Assembly (NCBI RefSeq): GCF_000428105.1
Contig: NZ_ATZH01000025.1
Location: 1-64,000 of the forward strand
DNA from: Bacteroides pyogenes DSM 20611 = JCM 6294
Lineage (GTDB): Bacteria > Bacteroidota > Bacteroidia > Bacteroidales > Bacteroidaceae
Direction: 5' to 3'
DNA length: 64,000 nt
Positions 43,301-50,898 of this stretch are shown here, in pieces (the first letter of the stretch is position 1; the number at the start of each line of letters is the position of its first letter). The position numbers were made by a program, and so were the translations under genes. Under the pieces are notes generated by a model. The model was not told the DNA's origin. It saw only the letters and a list, made by a program, of their open reading frames with translations, and did not search any database.

Positions 43301-43728
43301 TCTAAGCCCCGGCTGATATCTGCCATACCGTCTACTTTTATTTGATCGGCAGAAAGTTTGTCGGTGGCACCGGTAAAAAGACGTTTGTCTGTAGCTACCA
43401 TCCCTGTGACTACAACCTCTTCGAGCAACTCGCTATCACTTTTCATCCTGATTTTCAAATTGGGCTTGATGGCGACTTCCTGTGTTTTCATGCCTACATA
43501 AGATACTTGAAGGATTTTGGAAGTTTGAGGAACGTTGACTAATTTGAAGTTTCCGTCAATATCTGTGATGCCACCGATTTTTGTTCCTTTTACCAATATG
43601 GAAGCGCCAATAATCGGTTGTCCATCCTCTTCAGAAACTACATTGCCCGTAACTGTATGAGTTTGGGCTACAACCCAGCCTATTCCCCAAAGAAGACAGG
43701 CTGTTAACAGCATGATTTTTTTTCTCAT
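40381..43728 (-). CDS. SusC/RagA family TonB-linked outer-membrane protein
   Basis: The frame is open from 43755; the ATG at 43728 (MRKKIMLLTACLLWGI) gives a good signal peptide and 1115 residues. A carboxypeptidase-D regulatory-like domain (about 25-105, VTGNVVSEEDGQPIIGASI) precedes a TonB-box/linker (EEVVVTGMVATDK), a plug (about 120-245, with LNPDDIESFQILKDGSATSIYGAKAMAGVI), and a large barrel ending FTATLRLGF. It is the import channel of the locus. No ECF sigma/anti-sigma pair or hybrid kinase is adjacent. A long imperfect inverted repeat lies in its leader (43799-43866). Confidence 0.95.
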   Translation of the reverse strand: MRKKIMLLTACLLWGIGWVVAQTHTVTGNVVSEEDGQPIIGASILVKGTKIGGITDIDGNFKLVNVPQTSKILQVSYVGMKTQEVAIKPNLKIRMKSDSELLEEVVVTGMVATDKRLFTGATDKLSADQIKVDGMADISRGLEGRSAGVSIQNISGTFGTAPKIRVRGATSIFGNSKPLWVVDGVIQDNIVDVGADALSSGDAITLISSAIAGLNPDDIESFQILKDGSATSIYGAKAMAGVIVITTKKGKQGTSSFSYTGEFTTRLKPTYNTFNIMNSQDQMSIYDEMQKKGWLNFATVYRTANSGVYGKMYQLTHHYDPLTGQFGLENTQEARDLYLQNAEKRNTDWFDLLFSNNIMMNHSVSMSTGNEKSSSYISLSAMNDPGWMKQSSVQRYTANLNSTYNITKRLAFTAIANASYRKQKAPGTVGQSNDAVTGHVSRSFDINPYSYALNTSRTLHPYTYYMRNFADFNIFNELENNNINLNIADIKFQGEFKWKHRSGLKISFLGALKYSSVTQDHQIKDNSNQALAYRAMGDATIINSNHWLYKDPDKPNTLPNTILPKGGFYNKSEYRMLSYDFRLAATFNKEFNETHIINTYAGAELNSQDRTSDWFDGWGMQYNNGELPFFDYLAFKRMREQNSDYFGLSNTTNRQLAFFATGTYSYKGKYTATGTIRYEGTNRLGKSRSARWLPTWNIATAWNIHEESFFKEWEPTISHLTLKASYSLTADAGPAWVTNSRVVINSYNPWRPSASVAESGLRIDDLENSDLTYEKKHELNVGIDMGLLDNRINIAADWYRRNNFDLIGWATTQGAGGQVNRMGNVATMRSHGFEFTLSTKNIKTPDFQWNTDFIFGYSKTKVTDLKTQSFMFSLISGNGFTQEGYPHRALFSIPFAGLDHSGFPTFYISDRKGEQILVNPSNYGSINFQERENLNFLKYEGPTDPTITGSLGNLFSYKNWKLNVFVTYSAGNKVRLDPVFSYRYNDLDATPKEFKNRWTVKGDEKKTDIPVIASTRDDQQISNLNLAYNAYNYSSARIADGGFVRMKEISLTYTLPNNILKIKSLKSASIKVQGTNLFLIYSDKKLNGQDPEFFRSGGVSAPVPKQFTATLRLGF

Positions 43729-44108
43729 AAACTTTTTTATAAAGATGTGAAACAAATATTGTTATTTTTTCTCACTTTTTAAATAGGCTTTATTGCTGAT
43801 TGCCGACCTTTATTTTTAAAGGTATGCTTGCTTCGGTTGCCTTCAAAAAATAAAACGGTTGGCAATATATATATTATTTTTCCTTTTTTTGAATATAAAT
43901 AGTAAAAATAAGTTAATTGGTGTTTCTTTTTCGAAGAGATTGTTTGTGGCTTTCTGTTTATTGTTATAATTGTTCAATTACATTTGCCAATTTATGCTAA
44001 AATATATAGCTCAGAATAAATTGTTAACTTAGGGGGAGCTTTCTGTGTGTATAAACTTTTCTACCAATGCAATACCGTTATAAATCAGCTGTCGGAATAT
44101 GTTACAGC
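43729..44108. other. 380-bp AT-rich regulatory region upstream of susC-like gene
   Basis: No gene is visible. ATTGCCGACC (43799-43808) and GGTTGGCAAT (43857-43866) pair imperfectly, with an inner ACCTTT/AAAGGT stem (43806-43822), all in the predicted leader. No exact TAnnTTTG box was found on the minus strand, so an alternative promoter type is possible. Confidence 0.45.
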
Positions 44109-45005
44109 TTATGCAAGCTTATTTGTGACTTCCGCCGTGTTTATGCAACGAATCACATCTTCTTCCGTTCCGCAGAAAGGACCGGATTTCTCGATTTTAA
44201 GGGTCGACATGGCTGCTGCAAAATGTCCTGCTTCCTCAATACCTGCTCCTGACACTCGTTGATATAAATATCCGATGGTATAAGTGTCGCCGCATCCGGT
44301 GGCATCTACTATCTTTCGCGGCTTATAGGCGGGAATACGGTAGAAATTGTTACCGTCGAAGATGACAGATCCGAAACTGCCCAAGGTCACCAATACTTCT
44401 TTCACTCCCCAGTTGTAGAGTTGGCGTGCAGCCTTTTTCGGGTCGGAGAATCCGGTAAGGACTTCCATTTCATGCTCGTTCACCTTTAAGAAATGGATAT
44501 GCTGCAAAGCTTCCCGCTTGTTTGCCCAGTCTACCGCATATACATGGGTGTCGCGCACCTCTCGAAGATATCCTTGAGAGTCTGCGGATACCAAACCTTT
44601 TCTTGAAAGCTCTTTAATTACATCCGACGGGAAGTCGTCGGCGAGCAAAGTCCCTAAGTGGTAAATCCGAGCGTCGATATTTTGCAGTTTGTCCATGCTG
44701 AAAGGGTCGGCTTTTGCCAGTACTCGCTGCGTGCGGTCATCAGGGTTTTCTCCGTATATATTCTCAAAGTAGACCGACTTCTTGCTGGGGAGCACAATGG
44801 TCGGGATACCGGCTTCACGCAGTTTGTCCACTACCTTCATTTCAGTATCTCCTATGGATGTGACCAAAGTGTAGTCGATATTTTTGAAGAGACTGACGGC
44901 GTACGAGCAGTAAAATGCTGTTCCGCCAGGCATATATACGGTGCTTGCGGGAGTGACTACTTTGTCTAAAGTAATGTGTCCGATGCAGCAGAGTTGATGT
45001 TTCAT
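44109..45005 (-). CDS. PfkB family carbohydrate kinase
   Basis: The 298-residue sugar or nucleoside kinase of the ribokinase family has the N-terminal GHITLDKVV and PGGTAFYCSYAV segments and the C-terminal PfkB signature DATGCGDTYTIGYLYQR with the catalytic aspartate. The substrate cannot be inferred from sequence or position; the stand-alone location argues against a catabolic operon. Upstream is a long CGCAGATT hairpin and tRNA-Leu on the same strand. Confidence 0.92.
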   Translation of the reverse strand: MKHQLCCIGHITLDKVVTPASTVYMPGGTAFYCSYAVSLFKNIDYTLVTSIGDTEMKVVDKLREAGIPTIVLPSKKSVYFENIYGENPDDRTQRVLAKADPFSMDKLQNIDARIYHLGTLLADDFPSDVIKELSRKGLVSADSQGYLREVRDTHVYAVDWANKREALQHIHFLKVNEHEMEVLTGFSDPKKAARQLYNWGVKEVLVTLGSFGSVIFDGNNFYRIPAYKPRKIVDATGCGDTYTIGYLYQRVSGAGIEEAGHFAAAMSTLKIEKSGPFCGTEEDVIRCINTAEVTNKLA

Positions 45006-45061
45006 GTGCGGGTTTGATTGGAAAGTCGAGTAATTGTAATTTGAGATGTCGTCAACATGCG

Positions 45062-45116
45062 ATTAACGCAGATTCGCGCAACATAAGATGATAGCTTTGC
45101 GTGAATCTGCGTTAAT
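45062..45116. terminator. Long CGCAGATT-type hairpin between tRNA-Leu and the PfkB gene
   Basis: ATTAACGCAGATTC (45062-45075) and GAATCTGCGTTAAT (45103-45116) form a perfect 14-bp stem, extended by GCGCAA/TTTGCG. The stem sequence is related to the hairpin at 23961-24003, suggesting a dispersed family. It probably ends the tRNA transcript. Confidence 0.65.
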
Positions 45117-45137
45117 TTTGTATTCCAAAAATGTTTG

Positions 45138-45219
45138 TGCGGATGATAGGACTCGAACCTACACGTCTCTCGACACCAGATCCTAAGTCTGGCGCGGCTA
45201 CCAATTACGCCACATCCGC
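45138..45219 (-). tRNA. tRNA-Leu (anticodon TAG)
   Basis: The minus strand folds as a class II tRNA of 82 nt: acceptor GCGGATG/CATCCGC, anticodon arm CCAGACTTAGGATCTGG (anticodon TAG), a long variable arm TGTCGAGAGACG, and T-arm GGTTCGAGTCC. The discriminator is A and CCA is not encoded. A TATCTTTG box lies upstream (45244-45251). Confidence 0.96.
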
Positions 45220-45243
45220 ATGTGTCGCTTTCGTTTAGCGGTG

Positions 45244-45251
45244 CAAAGATA
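45244..45251 (-). promoter_or_regulatory. Bacteroides -7 box for tRNA-Leu
   Basis: The plus strand reads CAAAGATA, TATCTTTG on the minus strand, 25 bases before the tRNA 5' end. Confidence 0.65.
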
Positions 45252-45635
45252 GATATAATTTCTAATCCGGCAAATAAAACAGGGATAAAGTTGAGTATTT
45301 CCCTTGATGAAGGGCTGCCGGGCACGATGATGCAAAAGGGGTGTCGGCAAGCCACGCTAAATCCCAGAGAGAAACAAGTTAGCCGACAATGAGATGATGC
45401 AAAAGGGTTGTCGGCAAGCCGACTCCGTGAAAGAAAAAGGGGGGCTTACTAAAACGAAAAAGACTCCAAAGGAGCCGATTTACAGGCTTAAACAAACCTT
45501 TTTATGCTTTCGAAAAGTTTTATCGGATACCAATAATTTTATTACCTTGCAGGTTTCGTTGCATACCGATATCGCAAGCCGTTACATCTCATTTATTACC
45601 TTGCAGGGCTTGCAGCGATCCTGCCGATGGGCAGT
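45252..45635. other. 384-bp spacer downstream of the S41 gene: direct repeats
   Basis: No gene is evident. GATGATGCAAAAGGGGTGTC (from 45326) recurs as GATGATGCAAAAGGGTTGTC (from 45393), 67 bp apart, with GGCAAGCC after both. TTTATTACCTTGCAGG occurs at 45537 and 45591 (54 bp apart). Confidence 0.75.
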
Positions 45636-46856
45636 CTACTGACTTAACACCTTGAAAGCCTCCTCAATCAGCGTGTCTTTATTTTTCAGTTCATCTTCGG
45701 GGAGCATGTGGACGGTAATGTGCGGAGCAATCCCGTCTTCAATCGACTGCATGTTCTTATCGTAGTGAGGGCACGCGGAGAAACGGATGCTCCATCCGTT
45801 AGGCAGTTCGGAACTGAAAGGGAGTCCCGATCCGCCACCGGTCCGGTCGCCTAACTGTATGATCTTTCCGCTCTCTATGCTTCGCATTGCATTCACGAAG
45901 TCGTTGGTGGCGCTATAACATCTTCTGTTTGTCAACAACACAACTTTCTTTTGCCACCGTATGCTGTTCGAAGGTTCCAGATAGATGGGCTTGGGTTCGG
46001 AGAAGTCGCTATGCCCCGGTCCGGTTTTGTGGCGAATATATCCGGTCAGTACTTTCTCATTGGTGAACCGTGCTGCAATACGTGTGGAGTTGGTAAGTTC
46101 ACCGCCGCCATTATCGCGAACATCGATAATGAGTCCGTTGCAGACGGATAGATAAGAAAGTGCTTCGTCCAGATTCCCGTTGCCGACTCCAGAGTTGAAG
46201 CTCCCGTAGCGGATATAGCCGATGTTATTGTCGAAAATCTTGTATTTCAGTCCCGCAGCCGTCCGGTAGTCGCTACTGGCTTTTCCCAGATAGTGCTGAT
46301 AAAGAATGTCCTCCCGAAAATTCCAGGGATAGTCTTGATAGTAAGCATCGTAGAAAGACGTGCGGCTCGATGAGCTGAGGTTGACATGCCCGTCTTTCAG
46401 TACGGCGAGCATTTCGCTGAGTTTCGTGAATAAGTCTTCATGCGTCATCTGAGGTATAATCATCTTCCTATATTGGGTATGCACGGCATCCCAGTCGATT
46501 CCTTTCTCGTCGAGAAAGCAATAATGCTCGTCGATTATCTTCCATAGCTGTTCGAAGTTGCCCATAGGGTCGTCCGCATACTTGTCTTCTCCGATGCAAC
46601 CGATGGGCAGGATGAAGCAACAGATAATGCAGAGTATCTGAATGATTTTGTTCTTCGCGAACCGCCATCCGGGCTCGATGCCCGGATGGCCATTGGTTTG
46701 ACGCCGAAGCGTTTTGTCCTTTGCGCTGAAGCGTGCTATAACAACGCCCGGTTGCTTGTGGCATCGGAGAGCAACGACTTTATTTTCTGTGATGCGTTGT
46801 GTCGGGGTAGCTTCGGGATGCCTGTCGCAGATATTTCGTATGATTGCCTGTTTCAT
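45636..46856 (-). CDS. S41 family peptidase lipoprotein with repeat-derived N-terminal extension
   Basis: The 406-residue frame contains a C-terminal S41 (tail-specific protease) domain with NGLIIDVRDNGGG and the region VVLLTNRRCYSATNDFVNAM, where the nucleophile serine is expected. A lipoprotein signal is visible, but internally: KNKIIQILCIICCFILPIGC ends at C87. Residues 7-72 ahead of it are three 22-residue repeats (prolines P14, P36, P58) encoded by 66-bp tandem units. No Met lies between M1 and the signal. Either the start is non-ATG near residue 66, or the repeats displaced the original start. It follows the DUF3316 gene by 47 bp. Confidence 0.85.
   Translation of the reverse strand: MKQAIIRNICDRHPEATPTQRITENKVVALRCHKQPGVVIARFSAKDKTLRRQTNGHPGIEPGWRFAKNKIIQILCIICCFILPIGCIGEDKYADDPMGNFEQLWKIIDEHYCFLDEKGIDWDAVHTQYRKMIIPQMTHEDLFTKLSEMLAVLKDGHVNLSSSSRTSFYDAYYQDYPWNFREDILYQHYLGKASSDYRTAAGLKYKIFDNNIGYIRYGSFNSGVGNGNLDEALSYLSVCNGLIIDVRDNGGGELTNSTRIAARFTNEKVLTGYIRHKTGPGHSDFSEPKPIYLEPSNSIRWQKKVVLLTNRRCYSATNDFVNAMRSIESGKIIQLGDRTGGGSGLPFSSELPNGWSIRFSACPHYDKNMQSIEDGIAPHITVHMLPEDELKNKDTLIEEAFKVLSQ
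46640..46838. repeat. Three 66-bp units inside the S41 reading frame
   Basis: The translated units align at exactly 22-residue spacing: HPEATPTQRITENK, KQPGVVIARFSAKDK, HPGIEPGWRFAKNK. Nucleotide identity between units is modest. The last unit contains a perfect 11-bp hairpin GCCATCCGGGC/GCCCGGATGGC (46664-46674, 46680-46690) with a 5-nt loop. Confidence 0.75.
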
Positions 46857-46903
46857 GATATACCTCTTTTCTGTCTTGTTAAGTTGTTTTTATTTCTTCC
46901 GGC

Positions 46904-47797
46904 TCAATATGCCCTGACCGATGGCGGCAAAGCCGATTCCTCTTTGTTCGAAACGCGATATATGTTTTTCACAAAGCCTATCATAAATATATGAGAGTAG
47001 GTGTGTGTCTTGATCCGGTTGACGTTCGATTGCTGTAAGTCCGCCAGATAGCTGACACGCATTCTGGCTTTGCCTACGGGAAAGTCTGCCGACAACATCT
47101 GCCTGAGGGAAGGCTGATTGTGCAGGGAGGTGAACTGCACCACTCCGGAAGTGTTCTCTACGGAAAATATCTCGTAGTAAGACTGCCCGTAACGCGGTGA
47201 GAACATAAGTCCGATGAGTGGGAAATTGGCTTGATAGCGAAGAACGATGGGGTAGCGTTTAATCTTCAGATGCCAGATAGCCATTCCCGAAGCGTCGAGG
47301 TTGGCGTATGCCCGTGCCGATGCCGGATTGTTCGTGTTCCGCAGATTATAGACAAATCCTCCGTTGGCGTCGAACAGACCGCCCGCCAATAATTTGAAAT
47401 TCTCTGTGAGGCGGAACTGGTAATGCAGCCCGTAGTTCCAGTTGACCAGCGCAGAGAAAGTATTGTTGTTGTCCGCCCGGTTGTGGGTATATCCGATATT
47501 GGCCTGAAAGAAGTTCTGGGCAGAGATGTTCCCGTCGAACAGTCTTGTCATCCGCATGCTTTCGCGCGAGATGCGAAACTCGACTCCTTTGTATTCCTGT
47601 GGCGAAAGGTAAGTGTCGAACACATTGGTATATCCCGCGCCGTACATGGTGGAGCGTATCATGTAGCGGCGAGCCCGCAGGCTGTCTGATGCCTTGCGGT
47701 CGACACGTTCCGCACGCGTGTTGTTTCCTCCCCAAGAGGCTGAAAGGGGAATCACTGACAGTATGATTGCCGCAAGACAAGTTTTCAGTTTTATCAT
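46904..47797 (-). CDS. DUF3316 family protein
   Basis: The 297-residue protein has a cleavable signal peptide (about 1-22) and fits DUF3316, a Bacteroidetes family that probably forms an outer-membrane beta structure (alternating polar/hydrophobic strands such as FQANIGYTHNRADNNNTFSALVNWNYGLHYQFRL). The function is unknown. It lies between parC (73 bp upstream) and the S41 gene on the same strand, so the three may share a transcript. Confidence 0.85.
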   Translation of the reverse strand: MIKLKTCLAAIILSVIPLSASWGGNNTRAERVDRKASDSLRARRYMIRSTMYGAGYTNVFDTYLSPQEYKGVEFRISRESMRMTRLFDGNISAQNFFQANIGYTHNRADNNNTFSALVNWNYGLHYQFRLTENFKLLAGGLFDANGGFVYNLRNTNNPASARAYANLDASGMAIWHLKIKRYPIVLRYQANFPLIGLMFSPRYGQSYYEIFSVENTSGVVQFTSLHNQPSLRQMLSADFPVGKARMRVSYLADLQQSNVNRIKTHTYSHIFMIGFVKNIYRVSNKEESALPPSVRAY

Positions 47798-47870
47798 CTT
47801 CGTTCGTCTTTGTTTATTTTTGCTATATAAAAAGACCGTGACTATGTTTATGACTCCGGTGCCGGCTGTT

Positions 47871-50516
47871 TTAAAACAGTTTCATCTGGCCCGTAATCTC
47901 GTCTATGATGTCTCCTTCGCTTTTATCGCAATCCGGATCCAGATTTTCCGGCTCCTCATCATCCTGCTTTTCTTCCTCTTTCGGAGGTTCCGGGAAGCGA
48001 GTAGGTTCCAGCTCATTGATGGTATCTATCGTATAGGTCGTCAGTCGTTTGCCTTTCGCCTTAAATCCTTTTACCGCAATAAACTCGTCGGCATCCACCT
48101 CCATAGGTTCACGGAAATTGTCGTGCCCTCCGAAGACCACTTCCAGGCGCGGATAGTATTCGTCGGTCAGCAGGATGAGGCGGTTGCTTTTGTTTTCGCC
48201 CAGATAATTCTGCTTCCGGTTGGAGCTTTCGAAGCAGAAGCGTTTCAGATACGGATAGTTTTGCTGGTCGGCATCATACAGGGCAGCGGTCCACACCTTG
48301 TTGGCGTCGAACTTCTCTACGATGCTTACATTGTCTTCGTAATGGTTGCTCAGGTCGAAGTTGCTTGTGTAGAACTCCCCGTTGTTCAGCACCACCAATA
48401 TGGTATCGTCGCTCTGGAATTCTCCCAGATATTCTCCCCGTCCGTCGTAGTTGAGGCGCAGCACATCCCTGTCGAACCACACTTTTCGTCCGCCGAGAGT
48501 AGAGCCTCCGCGTTGCTTGAGAGTGATCTTGTGCACCGGCAGACGGGTGAGAATCACGCCTCGTGCCTGACGGCCCTTGATGGATATTTCGCTGAAGTCG
48601 CGTTCAAAGATAATCCGCCGTACACGAGGGTTCGGTTTCAGGGTTACTTTGATGATTTCCGCTTCTCCGTTCGGGTTGGCGCTGAAATATGTAATGCGGG
48701 AGTCGGGCGTTCCTTGCGTGACATCGTATTCGCGGTCGCGTACCACCGACGTCACCGCAAACCGCTTGATGTAGGTGGTTCCTTCCTTCCCGTCGCGATA
48801 AGTGGCGTTATAGATGGTTCGCTTGTCGTTTTTCTTGAATACGTTGATATAGATGACGTTTTTCCCCACAAACTTCTTGTCGGCCACCGGAGTGACGATG
48901 TACTTCCCGTCTCTGAAGAAAACAATCACGTCGTCTATATCCGAGCAGTTGGCTACAAATTCGTCTTTTTTGAGCGAAGTTCCTATGAATCCTTCCTCAC
49001 GATTGATATACAGCTTCTCGTTTGCTTCCACCACTTTCGTCGCTTCGATTGTGTCGAAGTTGCGCAACTCCGTCCGTCGCGGGAAAGCCTTGCCGTACTT
49101 GTTTTTCAACATTTCGTACCACTCGATCGTATAGTCTACGATATGCGCCAGATGATTGTCGATCTCCGCCACCTCTTCTTTCATCCGCGCGATGAGTTCG
49201 TCCGCCTTGTCCGAATTGAACTTCAGGATACGTCCCATCTTGATTTCCATCAGCTTGAGAATATCCTCTTTGGTCACTTCGCGGATAAACTGCGGATAGA
49301 ACGGGGTCAGGCGCTCATCGATGTGTTCGCAGGCGGCGTCCATGCTCTTCGCTTGTTCGAACTGCCTGTCTTTATAAATGCGTTCTTCGATAAAGATTTT
49401 TTCGAGCGAAGCGAAATGAAGCGCTTCCAGAATTTCTCCTCTGCGTATCTCCAGTTCCTGACGCAGAAGGTCGAGCGTATTGTCCGCCGATTTCTTCAGC
49501 ACCGAGCTTACGGTAAGGAAGTGCGGCTTCCGCTCGTCGATTACGCAGCAGTTGGGCGAAATGCTCACTTCGCAATCGGTAAATGCATACAGCGCGTCGA
49601 TGGTTTTGTCCGACGAAGTGCCCGGCGCCAGATGCACCAGTATCTCTACGTTGGCGGACGTGTTATCGTCTACCTTCTTTATCTTGATTTTCCCTTTGTC
49701 CACCGCTTTCAGGATAGAGTCTATGACGGAAGAAGTCGTTTTTCCGTAAGGGATTTCGGTAATGGCAAGTGTTTTATTGTCTATCTTATTGATTTTTGCC
49801 CGTACTTTCACGCTACCTCCCCGTTCTCCGTCGTTGTACTTGGATACGTCTATCGACCCTCCCGTCTGAAAGTCGGGATAGAGTTTGAAAGATTCTCCCT
49901 TGAGATAGTTGATGGAAGCGTCGCAAAGCTCGTTGAAGTTATGGGGAAGGATTTTCGAAGATAGTCCTACGGCAATGCCTTCCACTCCTTGCGCCAACAG
50001 CAGCGGGAATTTTACCGGGAGTGTGACCGGCTCTTTGTTTCGTCCGTCGTATGACAGTTTCCACTCCGTGGTTTTGGGATTGAACACTACGTCGAGCGCG
50101 AACTTCGAAAGGCGTGCCTCGATATAACGCGGAGCGGCTGCCCCGTCGCCCGTGAGGATATTTCCCCAGTTTCCCTGGCAGTCTATCAGCATGTCTTTCT
50201 GTCCCAACTGTACCAGTGCATCGCCGATGGAAGCGTCGCCGTGCGGGTGAAACTGCATCGTATGCCCTACGATGTTCGCCACCTTGTTGTAACGTCCGTC
50301 GTCCAACCGCTTCATCGAATGCAGGATGCGGCGTTGTACGGGCTTCAGCCCGTCGTTGATATGGGGAACGGCGCGCTCCAGAATAACGTATGACGCATAG
50401 TCCAAAAACCAGTTCTGGTACATGCCCGTCAGTTGGTGTCTGATGCTTTCATTCCGGTTATCTGCCGGTTTATAGTCTGAATGTCCTTCGGTTATATCGT
50501 TTATCTCGTCACTCAT
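47871..50516 (-). CDS. parC: DNA topoisomerase IV/gyrase subunit A-type protein
   Basis: The 881-residue type IIA topoisomerase A subunit has the winged-helix region with LKPVQRRILHSM and MQFHPHGDASIGDAL (quinolone-resistance region), and the catalytic tyrosine Y131 in GDGAAAPRYIEARLS. A tower/coiled-coil part follows, then a C-terminal beta-pinwheel of six weak repeats and an acidic tail. The pinwheel lacks a clear GyrA box, which together with the sequence supports ParC. A long plus-strand open frame across it is an antisense shadow. A parE partner is not in the window. Confidence 0.9.
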   Translation of the reverse strand: MSDEINDITEGHSDYKPADNRNESIRHQLTGMYQNWFLDYASYVILERAVPHINDGLKPVQRRILHSMKRLDDGRYNKVANIVGHTMQFHPHGDASIGDALVQLGQKDMLIDCQGNWGNILTGDGAAAPRYIEARLSKFALDVVFNPKTTEWKLSYDGRNKEPVTLPVKFPLLLAQGVEGIAVGLSSKILPHNFNELCDASINYLKGESFKLYPDFQTGGSIDVSKYNDGERGGSVKVRAKINKIDNKTLAITEIPYGKTTSSVIDSILKAVDKGKIKIKKVDDNTSANVEILVHLAPGTSSDKTIDALYAFTDCEVSISPNCCVIDERKPHFLTVSSVLKKSADNTLDLLRQELEIRRGEILEALHFASLEKIFIEERIYKDRQFEQAKSMDAACEHIDERLTPFYPQFIREVTKEDILKLMEIKMGRILKFNSDKADELIARMKEEVAEIDNHLAHIVDYTIEWYEMLKNKYGKAFPRRTELRNFDTIEATKVVEANEKLYINREEGFIGTSLKKDEFVANCSDIDDVIVFFRDGKYIVTPVADKKFVGKNVIYINVFKKNDKRTIYNATYRDGKEGTTYIKRFAVTSVVRDREYDVTQGTPDSRITYFSANPNGEAEIIKVTLKPNPRVRRIIFERDFSEISIKGRQARGVILTRLPVHKITLKQRGGSTLGGRKVWFDRDVLRLNYDGRGEYLGEFQSDDTILVVLNNGEFYTSNFDLSNHYEDNVSIVEKFDANKVWTAALYDADQQNYPYLKRFCFESSNRKQNYLGENKSNRLILLTDEYYPRLEVVFGGHDNFREPMEVDADEFIAVKGFKAKGKRLTTYTIDTINELEPTRFPEPPKEEEKQDDEEPENLDPDCDKSEGDIIDEITGQMKLF

Positions 50517-50553
50517 AAAGCTTGCTTATAGTGTGTTTCTTATGTATTTCAGG

Positions 50554-50561
50554 CAAAAATA
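50554..50561 (-). promoter_or_regulatory. Bacteroides -7 box for parC
   Basis: The plus strand reads CAAAAATA, TATTTTTG on the minus strand, matching TAnnTTTG, 38 bases before the start codon. Confidence 0.55.
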
Positions 50562-50581
50562 CAAAAATAAAAGAGATTACG

Positions 50582-50800
50582 ATGAAAAAAACTTGGAAAC
50601 TGTTCGGGATTTTTACATTGTTTATGCCGTTGAAGTCGTTTGTAGCCCCGATTATGCTTAGGGTAAAGAAGCTGGCGGTTACGCCTTTGCGGGATATGTC
50701 TGATCGGTGCGGCGAACCCAGGAAAGCGATTTACCTCGTCCGTGTGGCACCTTTACCGGATATGCCTGATGGGTACGGCTCAAAGACAGGTATAAGATAA
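50582..50800 (+). CDS. Doubtful 72-residue frame with 22-residue repeats
   Basis: An ATG-started frame of 72 codons begins MKKTWKLFGIFTLFMPLKSF, resembling a signal peptide. It continues with the repeated phrases VTPLRDMSDRCGEP and VAPLPDMPDGYGSK, 22 residues apart; MPLKSFVAP may be a third, weaker copy. The coding signal may be an accident of a 66-bp repeat that keeps frame. It lies between divergent parC and glyS. I do not recognise it as any family. Confidence 0.25.
   Translation: MKKTWKLFGIFTLFMPLKSFVAPIMLRVKKLAVTPLRDMSDRCGEPRKAIYLVRVAPLPDMPDGYGSKTGIR
50680..50795. repeat. 66-bp direct repeat upstream of glyS
   Basis: CCTTTGCGGGATATGTCTGAT (from about 50684) recurs as CCTTTACCGGATATGCCTGAT (from about 50750), 66 bp apart, followed by CGGTGCGGC and GGGTACGGC. 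The linking 30 bp differ. Confidence 0.85.
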
Positions 50801-50839
50801 ATTAATACCCCCGCCTGTCTGATTTACGGGATAAATACC

Positions 50840-50847
50840 TATCTTTG
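50840..50847 (+). promoter_or_regulatory. Bacteroides -7 box for glyS
   Basis: TATCTTTG matches TAnnTTTG, 51 bases before the start codon, and lies just after the 66-bp repeat. Confidence 0.6.
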
Positions 50848-50898
50848 TGGCACTTTTTTGAAATGAAAGAAAATCAATTTATTAGATACAGATAAAAA

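Noticed and set aside
47694..49964. A 756-residue open frame on the plus strand across parC
   Set aside because: It is antisense to a clear topoisomerase gene with conserved motifs and has low-complexity Phe/Val/Arg-rich translation typical of a shadow frame.
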